A stretch of 64,000 bases of DNA from the NCBI RefSeq assembly GCF_034137685.1, contig NZ_CP139418.1:1143001-1207000 (forward strand). Direction: 5' to 3'. Of this stretch, positions 34,261-43,028 are shown piece after piece; the first letter of the stretch is position 1, and every line of letters begins with the position of its first letter. This DNA comes from Streptococcus sp. S1. Lineage in GTDB: Bacteria > Bacillota > Bacilli > Lactobacillales > Streptococcaceae. A model generated the notes under the pieces. It was given only the letters and a program-made list of their open reading frames with translations, was not told the DNA's origin and did not search any database. A program made the position numbers and the translations under genes.

Positions 34261-34920
34261 ATGTTTTTTCTCAGACGACGTCGTGTCTTTATCGGCGAAT
34301 GTGATGGACAAGCGGTCTATTATGACCAAAAGACGAGGGAGGCTTTAGCAGCTCCCAAAAGTTTCCTACTTAATACTGAAGGAGCACGTAAGACCAATGC
34401 CTATATTCCTGAAATGGTGATTTTTTTCATGGCAGGTGGGCCAGGTTTTTTTGGATTCTTTTCAGCTATGTCCATTGGTGTCTATAACTGGACCAGTTTG
34501 ACCTATATTCTACTATTTTGGTTGGCTGAGTTTTTGTTTATGGTTGCGATTCTAGAACGGGGATTGTATAAAAATGTACGCAAGGCCCAGCCGACGACGG
34601 AGAAGATTTTTTACTATGCCGCTTCTCATAACTTGATGGTGGGTGAAGAGAATTTTGATCCAGCTAAAGCATCTTCAACAATCTATCGAATTGCTCGCTA
34701 CATAATAATTGCTGTTGATATCTATTTAGTATGTGTTTTTTACGGCTATACTCAAAAGTTTGGTCAGCCTATTGAGACCGATTACGGTTTTTGGATAGCT
34801 GGATTTATGTTCTATATACCCTTTTTGTTTTATAACCAAAATAATCCAGTTCGTTTTGTGAAGATTATGAGATTATACAGCCAAGGGAAAGTACTTTTTA
34901 AAGAAGAAGGAGAGAGTTGA
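34261..34920 (+). CDS. Family A membrane protein, copy A3 (divergent)
   Basis: 219 residues. A diverged member of family A: MFFLRRRRVFIGECDGQAVYY, then YYDQKTREALAAPKS, LERGLYKNVRKAQPTTEK, FGQPIETD and FYNQNN at the same spacing as A1 and A2. The C-terminal tail is shorter. Four hydrophobic segments. AAAGAGGTCAAT precedes the ATG, the same leader sequence as the truncated copy at 36015, which shows the duplicated unit includes the ribosome site. Confidence 0.73.
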   Translation: MFFLRRRRVFIGECDGQAVYYDQKTREALAAPKSFLLNTEGARKTNAYIPEMVIFFMAGGPGFFGFFSAMSIGVYNWTSLTYILLFWLAEFLFMVAILERGLYKNVRKAQPTTEKIFYYAASHNLMVGEENFDPAKASSTIYRIARYIIIAVDIYLVCVFYGYTQKFGQPIETDYGFWIAGFMFYIPFLFYNQNNPVRFVKIMRLYSQGKVLFKEEGES

Positions 34921-34959
34921 GCACTATTTCGGATTAGATAAATGACTTGGAGGATAAGG

Positions 34960-35646
34960 ATGAACGAAGAACGCTACCACGGCCCTTTAATCACAAATGA
35001 GGTTAGTCTAGGCTATATTAAATTTTTTCCTTGGATCATGCTACCGATTACGACATTTTTATATTTTGCGGGTGGCTACGAAGACACGATTGGTATTATC
35101 AAGGTTTTATTTCTTTCTTGCATTTTTATTAATGGATTCAGTATTATCTTAGGACTTTTTAACTCTTTAGTGAATCGCTTTAAATCTCTGACCTACATCT
35201 TAATCGGCTTGGTAGCTTGGACAATAATCGTCAGCTTCACCTTTATTGGTCTATTGATGTTTACCTTGGGCGAGGGTTCTATTAGTGCACGAACGGTCAA
35301 TGATTCCAGCTTAACCTTCTTTTATCTCATTACCATCTTGCTCCTATTTGTTGGGATGACTTTGATTTATGCCTGGTATTACCTCCCTCAAAATCAAGGA
35401 AAAATTTGGAAGATTAACCAATGGGAGACCTATAAGGTGAATAGTAAGAAAAAAGAATGGCTTTTCAACATTTTGGGAGTTATTGGGATTATGCTACTGT
35501 TCATAGCCGTGATTACAGGCTTTATAGAGAGAATCTTCGGTCTCTTCTTGGGGATGTTAATCACATTAACGTTTCCGGCGGTTATCGTGGATGCCGTTTA
35601 CGCAGCCATCTATATCCGAAAGCATCCAGAATATGAAGAGTTGTGA
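34960..35646 (+). CDS. Family B membrane protein, copy B2
   Basis: About 228 residues, paralogue of B1: NEERYHGPLITNEVSLGYIK, WYYLPQNQGKIWKINQWETY and the ending YIRKHPEYEEL, with about six helices between. I take ATG 34960 because TTGGAGGA stands 7 bases upstream; an in-frame ATG at 34942 has no such site. A3 and B2 repeat the order of A2 and B1, so the duplicated unit seems to be an A-B pair. Confidence 0.72.
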   Translation: MNEERYHGPLITNEVSLGYIKFFPWIMLPITTFLYFAGGYEDTIGIIKVLFLSCIFINGFSIILGLFNSLVNRFKSLTYILIGLVAWTIIVSFTFIGLLMFTLGEGSISARTVNDSSLTFFYLITILLLFVGMTLIYAWYYLPQNQGKIWKINQWETYKVNSKKKEWLFNILGVIGIMLLFIAVITGFIERIFGLFLGMLITLTFPAVIVDAVYAAIYIRKHPEYEEL

Positions 35647-35699
35647 TTTTACAAAAAGTGGCCGTTAAATGGCCTATCATTATGGACCGATTGATCAAG

Positions 35700-35993
35700 A
35701 GTGTAATAAAATTGGATGGAGTCAATGAAGAAACAATCTATAGTTCTTCGTGATTTGCCTGGATTTTCACAGCCTTTATAGCTGTCATGGGCTTGGTGGA
35801 TCCGATTTCTGTCCTTTCCATGCTCGTTTTGAAGATGATGGGAACACCCATCGGCAGTGAGAAATTCCCTTTAAGCCTGATGGGGATTTTGCCAGCTGTC
35901 GCAGCGTTATTACTGTGGCAAAATAATATGATCCGATGGTTGAAGGCAATTGAGCGATATAGAAATCATCGCGTCAAAAAGGAAATAGAGTAA
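35700..35993 (+). pseudogene. Family A remnant (C-terminal half), copy A4
   Basis: The 35787-35993 frame encodes LKMMGTPIGSEKFPLSLMGI followed by LWQNNMIRWLKAIERYRNH, which lines up with the GQPIGGE and YNQNN part of family A. The preceding bases (from about 35700) carry weaker family-like sequence broken by an in-frame stop. The N-terminal head and first helix pair are missing. It probably is not functional, though the short two-helix frame is intact. Confidence 0.6.
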
Positions 35994-36014
35994 AGAAAAT
36001 AGAAAGAGATCAAT

Positions 36015-36134
36015 ATGTTTTTTCTCGGACGACGTCTGGAATACAAAGAATACCTAGAAATTAGCGACCGCGAATGGTACAGCAAACGCTATTATAAGAA
36101 GTTAATCAAAAGCGGTCAGCTAGAAGAGGAATAG
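36015..36134 (+). CDS. Truncated family A head, copy A5 (39 codons)
   Basis: ATG 36015 follows AAAGAGATCAAT, the same leader as A3, and reads MFFLGRRLEYKEYLEISDRE before ending at TAG 36134. Only the basic MFF-R-R head resembles family A; the rest is charged and has no helix. It may be a decayed copy or a free soluble peptide. It is 6 bases before the next gene. Confidence 0.5.
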   Translation: MFFLGRRLEYKEYLEISDREWYSKRYYKKLIKSGQLEEE

Positions 36135-36140
36135 TGGGAT

Positions 36141-37094
36141 ATGAACCGTCAGTCAGAAGAATTAAATAAGGAATATTTTCAAGCGCTGGGTTTCACGCGA
36201 GCTTCTGTTAGAATGTTGAGTTTGGCCTGGGCTGGTTTGTTTGTATTGAGCATCGACCTGACTCATGTATACTTTTTTATCAAGGAGCAATTCACAGTAG
36301 ATCCCTTTTCGAATGTCCCTTTTCGCTTTCTGTGTCTCCTTCTATTGCTCATGCTGGTCTGTCAAATCATGTCATTCAGCAAACCATTCATCTATAAGTA
36401 TCAACTCTTGAGTACTGCGATGCTCTTTCTACTAATCAATGGGATCCATCTTTCGTTGATTTTAATGGATTATATTCTCGCTATTTTAACGAATGAGGTT
36501 CTGAAAGATTCGCTGATCTACTCGCTGATTTATTGGTTGAGTTTCACTGTTTTATTTTTCGGTTTAATGGTTTATAATGTCAGCTGGTTAAAAAAGCAAC
36601 TAGGACGAGGTTTTTCAGAAAAACGAACTGCTAGGAACTCTATCGCCACCTCCAGTGTCTTCAGCAAATCCTCCCTCTGGATTATTTTCGGAATCACTGT
36701 GTTAGGTGGAGGGCTGGCTAGTTTATCCGGGTATTATGTGCAAACATTTGGGATTGTGAGCAATATAGTCTTTACTTCAGCTTTTTCAAGATTAATCGTC
36801 GAAGTTGGCTATCTCCTTTATCTGAGAAGTAAGGATAAGACCTATTGGGAAGAAGGACCGAAGGAAGACCAGAGTCAGTCCTTTTTGAAAACCATAGATT
36901 TCAAAAAGGCCAAGCACCGCTTAACTACAGAAGTTGTCTTATTTTTGACTCTAGCAGTGTCTTTAAAACTATTGAATATAGATGCTGAAAATAGCCCAAG
37001 TTGGCTCATAGCAACCATAAGAATTTTTGGATATGCAATTCTTTTGGACGCCATGATCAGTTTTGTTTTTTATCAGATTAAAAAGAAGAGATAG
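36141..37094 (+). CDS. Polytopic membrane protein, unknown
   Basis: 317 residues, not recognised. A short polar N-terminus (NRQSEELNKEYFQALGF) is followed by about eight hydrophobic helices, with a basic cytoplasmic loop near the middle (KKQLGRGFSEKRTARNS, about 151-167) and a lysine-rich end (QIKKKR). It shares no clear motif with families A or B but has the same base composition and direction and lies 6 bases after the A5 remnant, so it belongs to the same block. No catalytic motif is visible. Confidence 0.65.
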   Translation: MNRQSEELNKEYFQALGFTRASVRMLSLAWAGLFVLSIDLTHVYFFIKEQFTVDPFSNVPFRFLCLLLLLMLVCQIMSFSKPFIYKYQLLSTAMLFLLINGIHLSLILMDYILAILTNEVLKDSLIYSLIYWLSFTVLFFGLMVYNVSWLKKQLGRGFSEKRTARNSIATSSVFSKSSLWIIFGITVLGGGLASLSGYYVQTFGIVSNIVFTSAFSRLIVEVGYLLYLRSKDKTYWEEGPKEDQSQSFLKTIDFKKAKHRLTTEVVLFLTLAVSLKLLNIDAENSPSWLIATIRIFGYAILLDAMISFVFYQIKKKR

Positions 37095-37151
37095 GGAGAA
37101 AGAAGAAGTAGAAAGCCTTCTTTAACTATTTGGAAAGAGGTGTTAGATAAA

Positions 37152-37672
37152 ATGAAACAGTTTAAGTGGTTGATAATAGTATCTTTTATCTTATTAGTCA
37201 TTCCTTTTTATCTCACATATAAAAATTCTCAAGAATCTAGTACTCTAAAAACAGCTTTTAAAAAACAGGATAGAATCGAAGTTCTTCATTATTTAATGAG
37301 GTCGGAAAAGTACGCATCTCAATACGTAAAGCGGGTTACATCATTCCATCTGATGGTGCTATTCGTCTAGAAGGAGTTGTTTATCCACTTGAAATAGAAG
37401 GAGAAGTACATTTGAAAATCAGCCCTCCTCAAAAAGATGCAAAAGATTTTCAGTTATTTTTTACTAAACAAATTAATGAAAAACAAACCTTTGTGGCTTT
37501 CGTGTTAGATAAAAAACTTAATTTAATGTAATCGACCTATTCTCAGGATAACGACAGTGGAGAAAGAGAGGGAGTCTCTATCTCACATTCCGAAGAAGAG
37601 CGTCTGTTGAAAATTGTTCGAGGAGAGATTGACGGCTTTATGGAAAATATGTATCGGATCTTATATGCCTAA
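37152..37672 (+). pseudogene. Membrane-anchored protein gene with frameshift and nonsense codon
   Basis: ATG 37152 encodes one N-terminal helix (FKWLIIVSFILLVIPFYLTY) and a soluble part that loses frame near 37330. The sequence continues in another frame as GYIIPSDGAIRLEGVVYPLE to a TAA at 37529-37531. Read straight on, it gives STYSQDNDSGEREGV...MYRILYA up to 37672. Restored, it would be a protein of about 170 residues with a single anchor. The family is not recognised. It is the first of two broken genes at the tail of the array. Confidence 0.6.
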
Positions 37673-37797
37673 ATAGACAGTTATAGGTGATGCTACAGAC
37701 ATTCGTGATTATTCGAGCCCGTTCTTTACTTTTTGTTTTATTTAAAAATGAATCTTAAAGTGTGAGTCCCCATTTAAGTTACAAGAAAGGAAGACAA

Positions 37798-38328
37798 ATG
37801 ATAACACCCCTGATATTTATTATTTCTCTTGTCCTACTTTTACGTCGTTTTAAAAGCAAACGTTCACGAAAGGTCATTGGCTCTTATATGCTTCATTTGC
37901 AGTCTGGTTTGTTTATTCGATTCTTACTTATGGAAGCTACACCCTCCAGCCTGGTCAAAGTGTTACATTGAAAGTTTATCCCAATACAGACCAGTTGGAG
38001 TATAATTCGGAACTCCATTTTAAAAAATTAGACGATGCGAAGTTAAAATTGTCCGGTCTAAAAGGTTGGGGGATGAAAGATAGTAATATAGTTTATAATG
38101 TTGAAAAGCAAACAATAACGGAGCTCATTTTTTTTAAAAGACAAAACCGAGCGTAAAGACTTACCGAATGATAAAAGTAAGAGTTTCTATTTAGAAAACG
38201 ATGGAATAGTGGTTCAAGGGGAAGTTGAGGAAGTATTTGGGGTGACGGAACGAAAGCCCTACAAGATCACCATCACAAATGTAGACGATAAACCAGCTCA
38301 CTTTAAAGCGCGAGTGGTGGATCGGTAA
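37798..38328 (+). pseudogene. Second broken membrane-anchored protein gene
   Basis: It begins with a hydrophobic helix (MITPLIFIISLVLLLRR). The reading then passes to a second frame (AVWFVYSILTYGSYTLQPGQ...VTLKVYPNTDQLEYNSELHF) and near 38130 to a third (FFKDKTERKDLPNDKSKSFY ... KPAHFKARVVDR) ending at TAA 38328. At least two frameshifts are needed. The restored product would be a bitopic protein with a beta-rich extracellular part of about 140 residues. No family was recognised. AAAGGAAG precedes the ATG, and a terminator follows. Confidence 0.6.
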
Positions 38329-38334
38329 TAAAAC

Positions 38335-38363
38335 AAAAAAGCCTTGGTTATCAAGGCTTTTTC
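38335..38363 (+). terminator. Terminator closing the accessory block
   Basis: AAAAAAGCCTTG gttat CAAGGCTTTTT, ten bases after the last broken gene. The following stretch 38364-38620 is AT-rich with no gene. Confidence 0.8.
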
Positions 38364-38620
38364 CTGTTGTTTAGATGTCTCTGTATGAAATTCTTCATTT
38401 TAGTACAGAAGAAAATGATATCAGATACTTGGGATAGAGGGATCTTATTGTGTACTAAATCTGACAAAATTGAGAAAGTTACATAGATTTGACATAATAA
38501 CATTATATAAGGATTAGCAGTGAATTATTACCACTAAGTAATATCCTTTAATAACAAACTAACCTTGTTGCTTGCTGTAAAATAGAACCAAGTTATATAA
38601 ATAGAAAGTGAGAATACTAT

Positions 38621-38991
38621 ATGAGAATAACAAGTTTTAGAGATATGGACACCACTGAAGATTTTGAATTTGTAGATGAAAAAATGAGTGAGTATTTCCG
38701 TTGGGGATTGCTGATTTCTATTCGCTTCAACAAGCAACCTATTGGATTGGGGATATCTTGAGAAAAGAACCCAGCGCTAATTTTGAAGTAAGAGCACGAC
38801 TTTCAGAAGGTGATGATGTAGACGAATATGAAAGAATCGTGTTATACGAAGGAGATCAGTGTTTTGATTCTTGGTTCTTAGAAGAGAAAGCAAGCTTCAT
38901 GGCACCATATTCTAAGGTACTATTTCTCAATAAGGATACAAATGTGGCATATGCTATTGAAAAAATGAATATGATGAGCCTGGACATGTAA
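38621..38991 (+). pseudogene. Hypothetical soluble protein with a frameshift
   Basis: ATG 38621 starts MRITSFRDMDTTEDFEFVDE and the frame changes near 38700; the downstream frame (GIADFYSLQQATYWIGDILR ... NMMSLDM) is open to 38991. The joined product would be about 123 residues, acidic and soluble, and looks like the small immunity-type proteins of streptococci, but no family can be named. The join at FR/LGIADF needs one lost or gained base. A TGTAAAAT -10-like box lies at about 38576. An IS30 relic follows. Confidence 0.5.
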
Positions 38992-39059
38992 AGTATTTAC
39001 GTGAGATAAGAAAATAAATAAGAGAGTTCAAAAACCGTTGCTTTTTTGATAGAATCGTG

Positions 39060-40070
39060 ACACTTTTGTCCCAGACTCTTTTGTGCTGACTGATAGCCAT
39101 GGATTCGTCTTGGTCTTTCATTGATAGCTTTAGTATAGGCTTTTAAAAGGTTCGGCTCTAGATCTTTGAGCGAGGATCACTTTGGAATGAACTTTCTTAA
39201 CAATCCATTGAAATTCTCATTTGTCCCTCGTTCATAAGATGAATAGGCGTGTGCAAAATAAACATCTAATCCCTTAATCTCACTCAATGAAGAAAATTCG
39301 CTTCCATTGTCTGCAGTGATGGACTTAATGGGATAAAATTTCATACACTCTAAAACTGCTTGAATGACATACTCTGCCTTCTTCTCCACGAGTTTCTTTG
39401 TGACAGCACAGCGTGTTTGTCGTTCTACTAAGATTAGAATAGAAGGTTCTCCTACTGTCTTTCTTCAATTGACTTTACTAGATGTTTCTTAGTAGAGGGA
39501 TGATTGGTAAATCTCTTACGGGTCCGCACTGCTCTTGGCAAATCAATAACCCTAATATCTAACGATATAGTTATAGAGCGTCTTGGTTGAAGGGACAACT
39601 GCATCTACATGTTGGAGGCTATAAGTGTGAACAAAGGTATCCACGCTATGTAGTCTTAGTTTCTCTCTCATTGCTTCTGTAAATTCTCTCAGAAAATCGT
39701 CCAATACACGATCCAGTTTCAGATAATAGCTGGCTTCTCTAGCATGATGATAACGGTTATGAGTAGCATCTGTATAGTAGTGTTGGTAATAGACCTTCTG
39801 TCCATTTACTTGTTTCACTTGTGTTACGGAACCACGATTAATTTCACGAGTAATAGTAGAGCGATTTCTTCCCAGACGACGAGCAATCTCTGCTGGTTTG
39901 AGTCCTACGCTTAAATAAGCTTCAATTTCCCTCGTTCAGCTTCAGATAAGTGCTTGTAGGATTGATTGGTGGTAGGATAATTAGCGGACATGTTCATCTT
40001 CCTTTATACTGTTTTTCGCAACTCTAGTATATCAAATGAACATGTTTTTTGTGTTGCACTTCATTTTACA
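39060..40070 (-). mobile_element. IS30-family insertion sequence, decayed
   Basis: About 1 kb bearing a broken IS30-type transposase on the minus strand. The 5' side keeps an IS-end-like sequence (TTGCACTTCATTTTACAAC, 40051-40069). The left boundary is not certain; I place it near 39060. It separates the accessory membrane-protein block from the sulfur operon. Confidence 0.65.
39177..39997 (-). pseudogene. IS30-family transposase, broken
   Basis: It starts MNMSANYPTTNQSYKHLSEA at 39997 and loses frame within the helix-turn-helix (the true line, IEAYLSVGLKPAEIARRLGR, is in another frame). It continues as KQVNGQKVYYQHYYTDATHN and ends with the DDE-domain part KSITADNGSEFSSL ... ERGTNENFNGLLRKFIPK. 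The middle of the catalytic domain is disordered by further shifts near 39450-39550. A functional IS30 transposase is about 320-380 residues in one frame; here at least three breaks are needed, so it is dead. Confidence 0.85.
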
Positions 40071-40265
40071 ACAGGGCATGGGGTCTGTTTTCAGAAAAGG
40101 TAATTTTCTAGGAAATAGTTGTTGAATAAATAGGACAGGTTCTATTAATGAACCTACCGACCAACTAAAAATTTCTTTCTTTAGGTTGTGAGTTGGCATC
40201 TTGTATACTGAAAATGAATAAAACAATTTAATAAAAAAGAGTTAACACTAATCAATGCAACTTGC

Positions 40266-40313
40266 TTGACAAAAGCTTTACTTAGTGGTTTAATATACCC
40301 CATAAGGGTATAT
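40266..40313 (+). promoter_or_regulatory. Promoter with CstR/CsoR-type operator for the rhodanese operon
   Basis: TTGACA (40266-40271), a 17-base spacer and TTTAAT (40289-40294, with TGG extension) form a strong promoter. The dyad ATATACCC-cataa-GGGTATAT (40293-40313) overlaps its end and the start point. This ATACCC/GGGTAT dyad is the known operator pattern of CstR and CsoR repressors, and such a repressor is encoded at the other end of the operon. Confidence 0.82.
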
Positions 40314-40325
40314 TTGGAGGTGCCT

Positions 40326-40631
40326 ATGTTTCACTTATTTACAAAAATTGATAGTATTTCTACTAGCGAATTAGAAGCTAAACTAAAGGAACCTATTCAG
40401 CTACTGGACGTTCGAACGCCTACAGAATTCCGTAGAGGCCATATCAAAAATGCAAAAAATGTCCCCCTAACTGAAATCGGTTCTTATAAGCCCACGACAA
40501 AAGAAACACTCTATGTCATTTGTCATTCTGGTGTGCGTAGTAAGATGGCTGCTAAAAAGCTAAAGAAAAAAGGCTATGATGTCATCAATGTCCGAGGTGG
40601 TATGAGCGCTTGGACAGGTAAGGTCATCTAA
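40326..40631 (+). CDS. Single-domain rhodanese (sulfurtransferase)
   Basis: About 101 residues. A rhodanese domain with LLDVRTPTEFRRGHIKNAKN and the active-site loop CHSGVRSK, whose cysteine carries the persulfide. TTTGGAGGTG precedes ATG 40326; the frame is open upstream into the operator but that part is untranslated leader. It is the first gene of a three-gene operon with a CoA-disulfide reductase and another rhodanese, the set that CstR controls in other Firmicutes for handling persulfide and polysulfide. Confidence 0.88.
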   Translation: MFHLFTKIDSISTSELEAKLKEPIQLLDVRTPTEFRRGHIKNAKNVPLTEIGSYKPTTKETLYVICHSGVRSKMAAKKLKKKGYDVINVRGGMSAWTGKVI

Positions 40632-40651
40632 AAGTTTAAAGGAGAAAGCCA

Positions 40652-42307
40652 ATGAAAATTATCATTGTCGGAGGAGTTGCAGGCGGTATGTCAGCAGCAA
40701 CCCGTCTCAGACGTCTCATGGAAGACGCTGAGATCATTATTTTTGAGAAAGGGCCCTTTGTTTCCTTTGCCAACTGTGGCCTTCCTTACTATGTTTCAGG
40801 AGAAATTGCAAACCGTGATAGTTTATTGGTCCAAACTCCTGAAAGTCTCAAGGCACGCTTTAACCTCGATGTGCGACCATTTCACGAGGTTATCCAGCTT
40901 TCCCCAGAAGAACACACTGTGACTGTACGACACGATGGACAGGAATTCACAGAAATCTACGACAAGCTGATCCTATCTCCAGGGGCTAAACCATTTGTTC
41001 CTACCATTGAAGGCTTGGCAGAAGCTAAAAATGCCTATACACTCCGCAATGTTCCCGATCTTGACGAGATTATGGCAGCCTTGGACAATCATCCAAAAGA
41101 AGCTGTCGTTATCGGTGCAGGCTTTATCGGGCTTGAAATGGCTGAAAACTTGTCGAAACGGGGATTGCAAGTCACCATCATTGAGAAAGCACCCCATGTC
41201 TTGCCACCATTAGATCAAGAAATGGTAGCCTTTGTCCAAGCAGAATTACTGGCAAACGGTGTCCGTGTTATCACTTCTCAATCTGCGACTCGATTTGAAG
41301 ACCAAGGAAAAATCATCATTCTCGAAAACGGTCAAAAGATCACTTCTGACCTCACTATCCTTTCTGTCGGTGTTGAACCTGAAAACAGACTGGCCAAAGC
41401 TGCGGGGATTGAGCTGGGACTTCGCGGTGGGATCCTGGTCGATGAACATTACGAAACCAGTCAAAAAGATATTTTTGCAGTTGGGGATGCCATCGTCGTC
41501 AAGCAAGAGATTACAGGTCAAGATGCTCTCATCTCTCTCGCTTCTCCTGCCAATCGTCAGGGCCGCCAAGTGGCGGACGTCATCGCAGGACTCGGTCGTA
41601 CAAACAAGGGCAGTATCGGCACTGCTATCGTTCGTGCCTTTGATATGACAGCTGCTTCGACTGGTCTCAGCGAGCGTATCCTTAGCATGAATCAATTTCC
41701 TTACAAGGCGCTTCATGTCAGCGGTAAAGACCACGCCGGTTATTATCCTGGCGCTACTGAGATGACCTTGAAGCTCCTCTTCGACCCAACCACTGGAAAA
41801 ATCTATGGTGCCCAAGGAGTTGGGAAGAAAGGTGTTGACAAGCGAATTGATATCCTAGCAACTGCTATCAAGGGAAATCTCACCGTCTTTGACTTACCAG
41901 AGTTAGAGTTTACCTATGCGCCACCTTTTGGATCTGCCAAGGATCTCGTCAATATGCTGGGTTACGCAGCCTTGAACCTTATCGAAGGTCTCAGCGACAA
42001 CGTTCAATGGTACCAGCTCGAAGACGAACTGGCTAAGGGAAAGAAATTTCTAGATGTACGGACAAGTAGCGAATTCCAGAGTGGTCGACTCAAAGTCGAT
42101 ACCATTCATATTCCCCTAAACGAATTACGGGAACGCTTGGATGAACTAGACAAAAATCAAAACTACATCGTCAGCTGCCACAGTGGTTTACGCAGCTATA
42201 TCGCAGAGCGTATCCTCAAGCAAGCAGGATTTACCGTCCAAAACCTTGACGGCGCTTATTCACTATACAAAATGGCTAACCCAGAAGGAGTAGAATATGG
42301 TAACTAA
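40652..42307 (+). CDS. CoA-disulfide reductase with C-terminal rhodanese domain
   Basis: 551 residues. The N-terminal FAD/NAD(P)H part (1-~440) has GGVAGGMSAATRLRR (about 6-20), the redox cysteine in FANCGLPYYVSG (about 40-51), the second dinucleotide motif VIGAGFIGLEMAENL and DIFAVGDA. The C-terminal rhodanese domain (about 455-545) has KFLDVRTSSEFQSG and the active loop CHSGLRSY. The fused form (CoADR-RHD) reduces CoA persulfide/polysulfide. It starts 20 bases after the first rhodanese and overlaps the third gene by 11 bases. Confidence 0.92.
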   Translation: MKIIIVGGVAGGMSAATRLRRLMEDAEIIIFEKGPFVSFANCGLPYYVSGEIANRDSLLVQTPESLKARFNLDVRPFHEVIQLSPEEHTVTVRHDGQEFTEIYDKLILSPGAKPFVPTIEGLAEAKNAYTLRNVPDLDEIMAALDNHPKEAVVIGAGFIGLEMAENLSKRGLQVTIIEKAPHVLPPLDQEMVAFVQAELLANGVRVITSQSATRFEDQGKIIILENGQKITSDLTILSVGVEPENRLAKAAGIELGLRGGILVDEHYETSQKDIFAVGDAIVVKQEITGQDALISLASPANRQGRQVADVIAGLGRTNKGSIGTAIVRAFDMTAASTGLSERILSMNQFPYKALHVSGKDHAGYYPGATEMTLKLLFDPTTGKIYGAQGVGKKGVDKRIDILATAIKGNLTVFDLPELEFTYAPPFGSAKDLVNMLGYAALNLIEGLSDNVQWYQLEDELAKGKKFLDVRTSSEFQSGRLKVDTIHIPLNELRERLDELDKNQNYIVSCHSGLRSYIAERILKQAGFTVQNLDGAYSLYKMANPEGVEYGN

Positions 42308-42593
42308 TATCAGCATGGCTGACTTTTATGAAAAATATCAAAATGAAAATCTAGATCTTATCGATGTCCGTGAAGTACATGAATTCCAAGCAGGACATGC
42401 ACCAGGTGCCAAAAATCTTCCGTTAAGTACCTTGGAGCAAGGCTACAAAGAACTCAAACCTGACCATGAATACCATGTCATCTGTCAAGGTGGAGCGCGT
42501 TCTGCCTCTGCCTGTCAATTTCTCAGCGCCCAAGGCCTCACCGTTACCAATGTAGAAGGTGGTATGAATGCCTGGCCCGGTGATGTAGAATAA
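42297..42593 (+). CDS. Single-domain rhodanese (sulfurtransferase)
   Basis: 98 residues. LIDVREVHEFQAGHAPGAKN and active loop CQGGARSAS are complete. It starts inside the end of the CoA-disulfide reductase gene (11-base overlap), so it is made in step with it. With the free rhodanese upstream and the fused one, the operon has three sulfurtransferase centres. The loops differ (CHSGVRS, CHSGLRS, CQGGARS), which suggests different sulfur donors or acceptors. Confidence 0.88.
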   Translation: MVTNISMADFYEKYQNENLDLIDVREVHEFQAGHAPGAKNLPLSTLEQGYKELKPDHEYHVICQGGARSASACQFLSAQGLTVTNVEGGMNAWPGDVE

Positions 42594-42603
42594 ATCAAAT
42601 ACA

Positions 42604-42648
42604 AAAAGAGCAGTTTGTTTACTCTAAAGAAAACCAACTGCTCTTTTA
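42604..42648. terminator. Bidirectional terminator, rhodanese operon / cstR
   Basis: AAAAGAGCAGTT pairs with AACTGCTCTTTT around an 18-20-base loop, with A- and T-runs outside; it can serve both convergent transcripts. Confidence 0.75.
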
Positions 42649-42684
42649 CTATTCTATCAACTTTTCAAATAAGCCTTTATTCTG

Positions 42685-42942
42685 TTACTTCCGTTTAATC
42701 AAGTATTTAACTGCCTTTTCCAATCTTTCCTTCTGCGCTTGAGGGTCGCCTAAAGGTTCATTAATACAAGCTGTTAAATTCTCGGTTATCATCAACTCAA
42801 TAATACGATCAACGCTTGAACGAACTGCTGTTAATTGGGTGATGATATCGACACAATCCCGCTCTTCCTCCATCATTTTTTGGATACCCCGCAATTGACC
42901 TTCTGAGCGTTTGAGGCGTGTAATGTACTTTGATTTTGTCAT
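42685..42942 (-). CDS. cstR: CsoR-family repressor, CstR type (persulfide sensor)
   Basis: 85 residues, all-helical DUF156/CsoR family. Cysteines are at 30 (EERDCVDI) and 59 (NLTACINE), the two positions used by copper CsoR and by CstR. The copper-ligand histidine that comes before the second cysteine in CsoR is absent here (MITENLTAC), which points to CstR, a sensor that forms cysteine polysulfide bridges and then releases DNA. The operon it faces is rhodanese/CoA-disulfide reductase and not a copper ATPase. A matching operator lies at 40293-40313. Confidence 0.85.
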   Translation of the reverse strand: MTKSKYITRLKRSEGQLRGIQKMMEEERDCVDIITQLTAVRSSVDRIIELMITENLTACINEPLGDPQAQKERLEKAVKYLIKRK

Positions 42943-43028
42943 CTATTTATCCTTAAACGATTTTTTTACATTATATCTCTAATAAAGCCCTTTGTCAAAA
43001 GTATCACTTCTCTTAAAGATAAAGCCTC

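Noticed and set aside
38995-39020. GTGAGATAAG stretch as another copy of the multibranched element
   Set aside because: Only about ten bases match the TTATCTCACG part; too short to separate from chance.
39062-39081. CACTTTTGTCCCAGACTCTT as a fragment of the triple-hairpin repeat
   Set aside because: It resembles the 3' end of the repeat, but no other part is present; it may be a chance or very old scrap.
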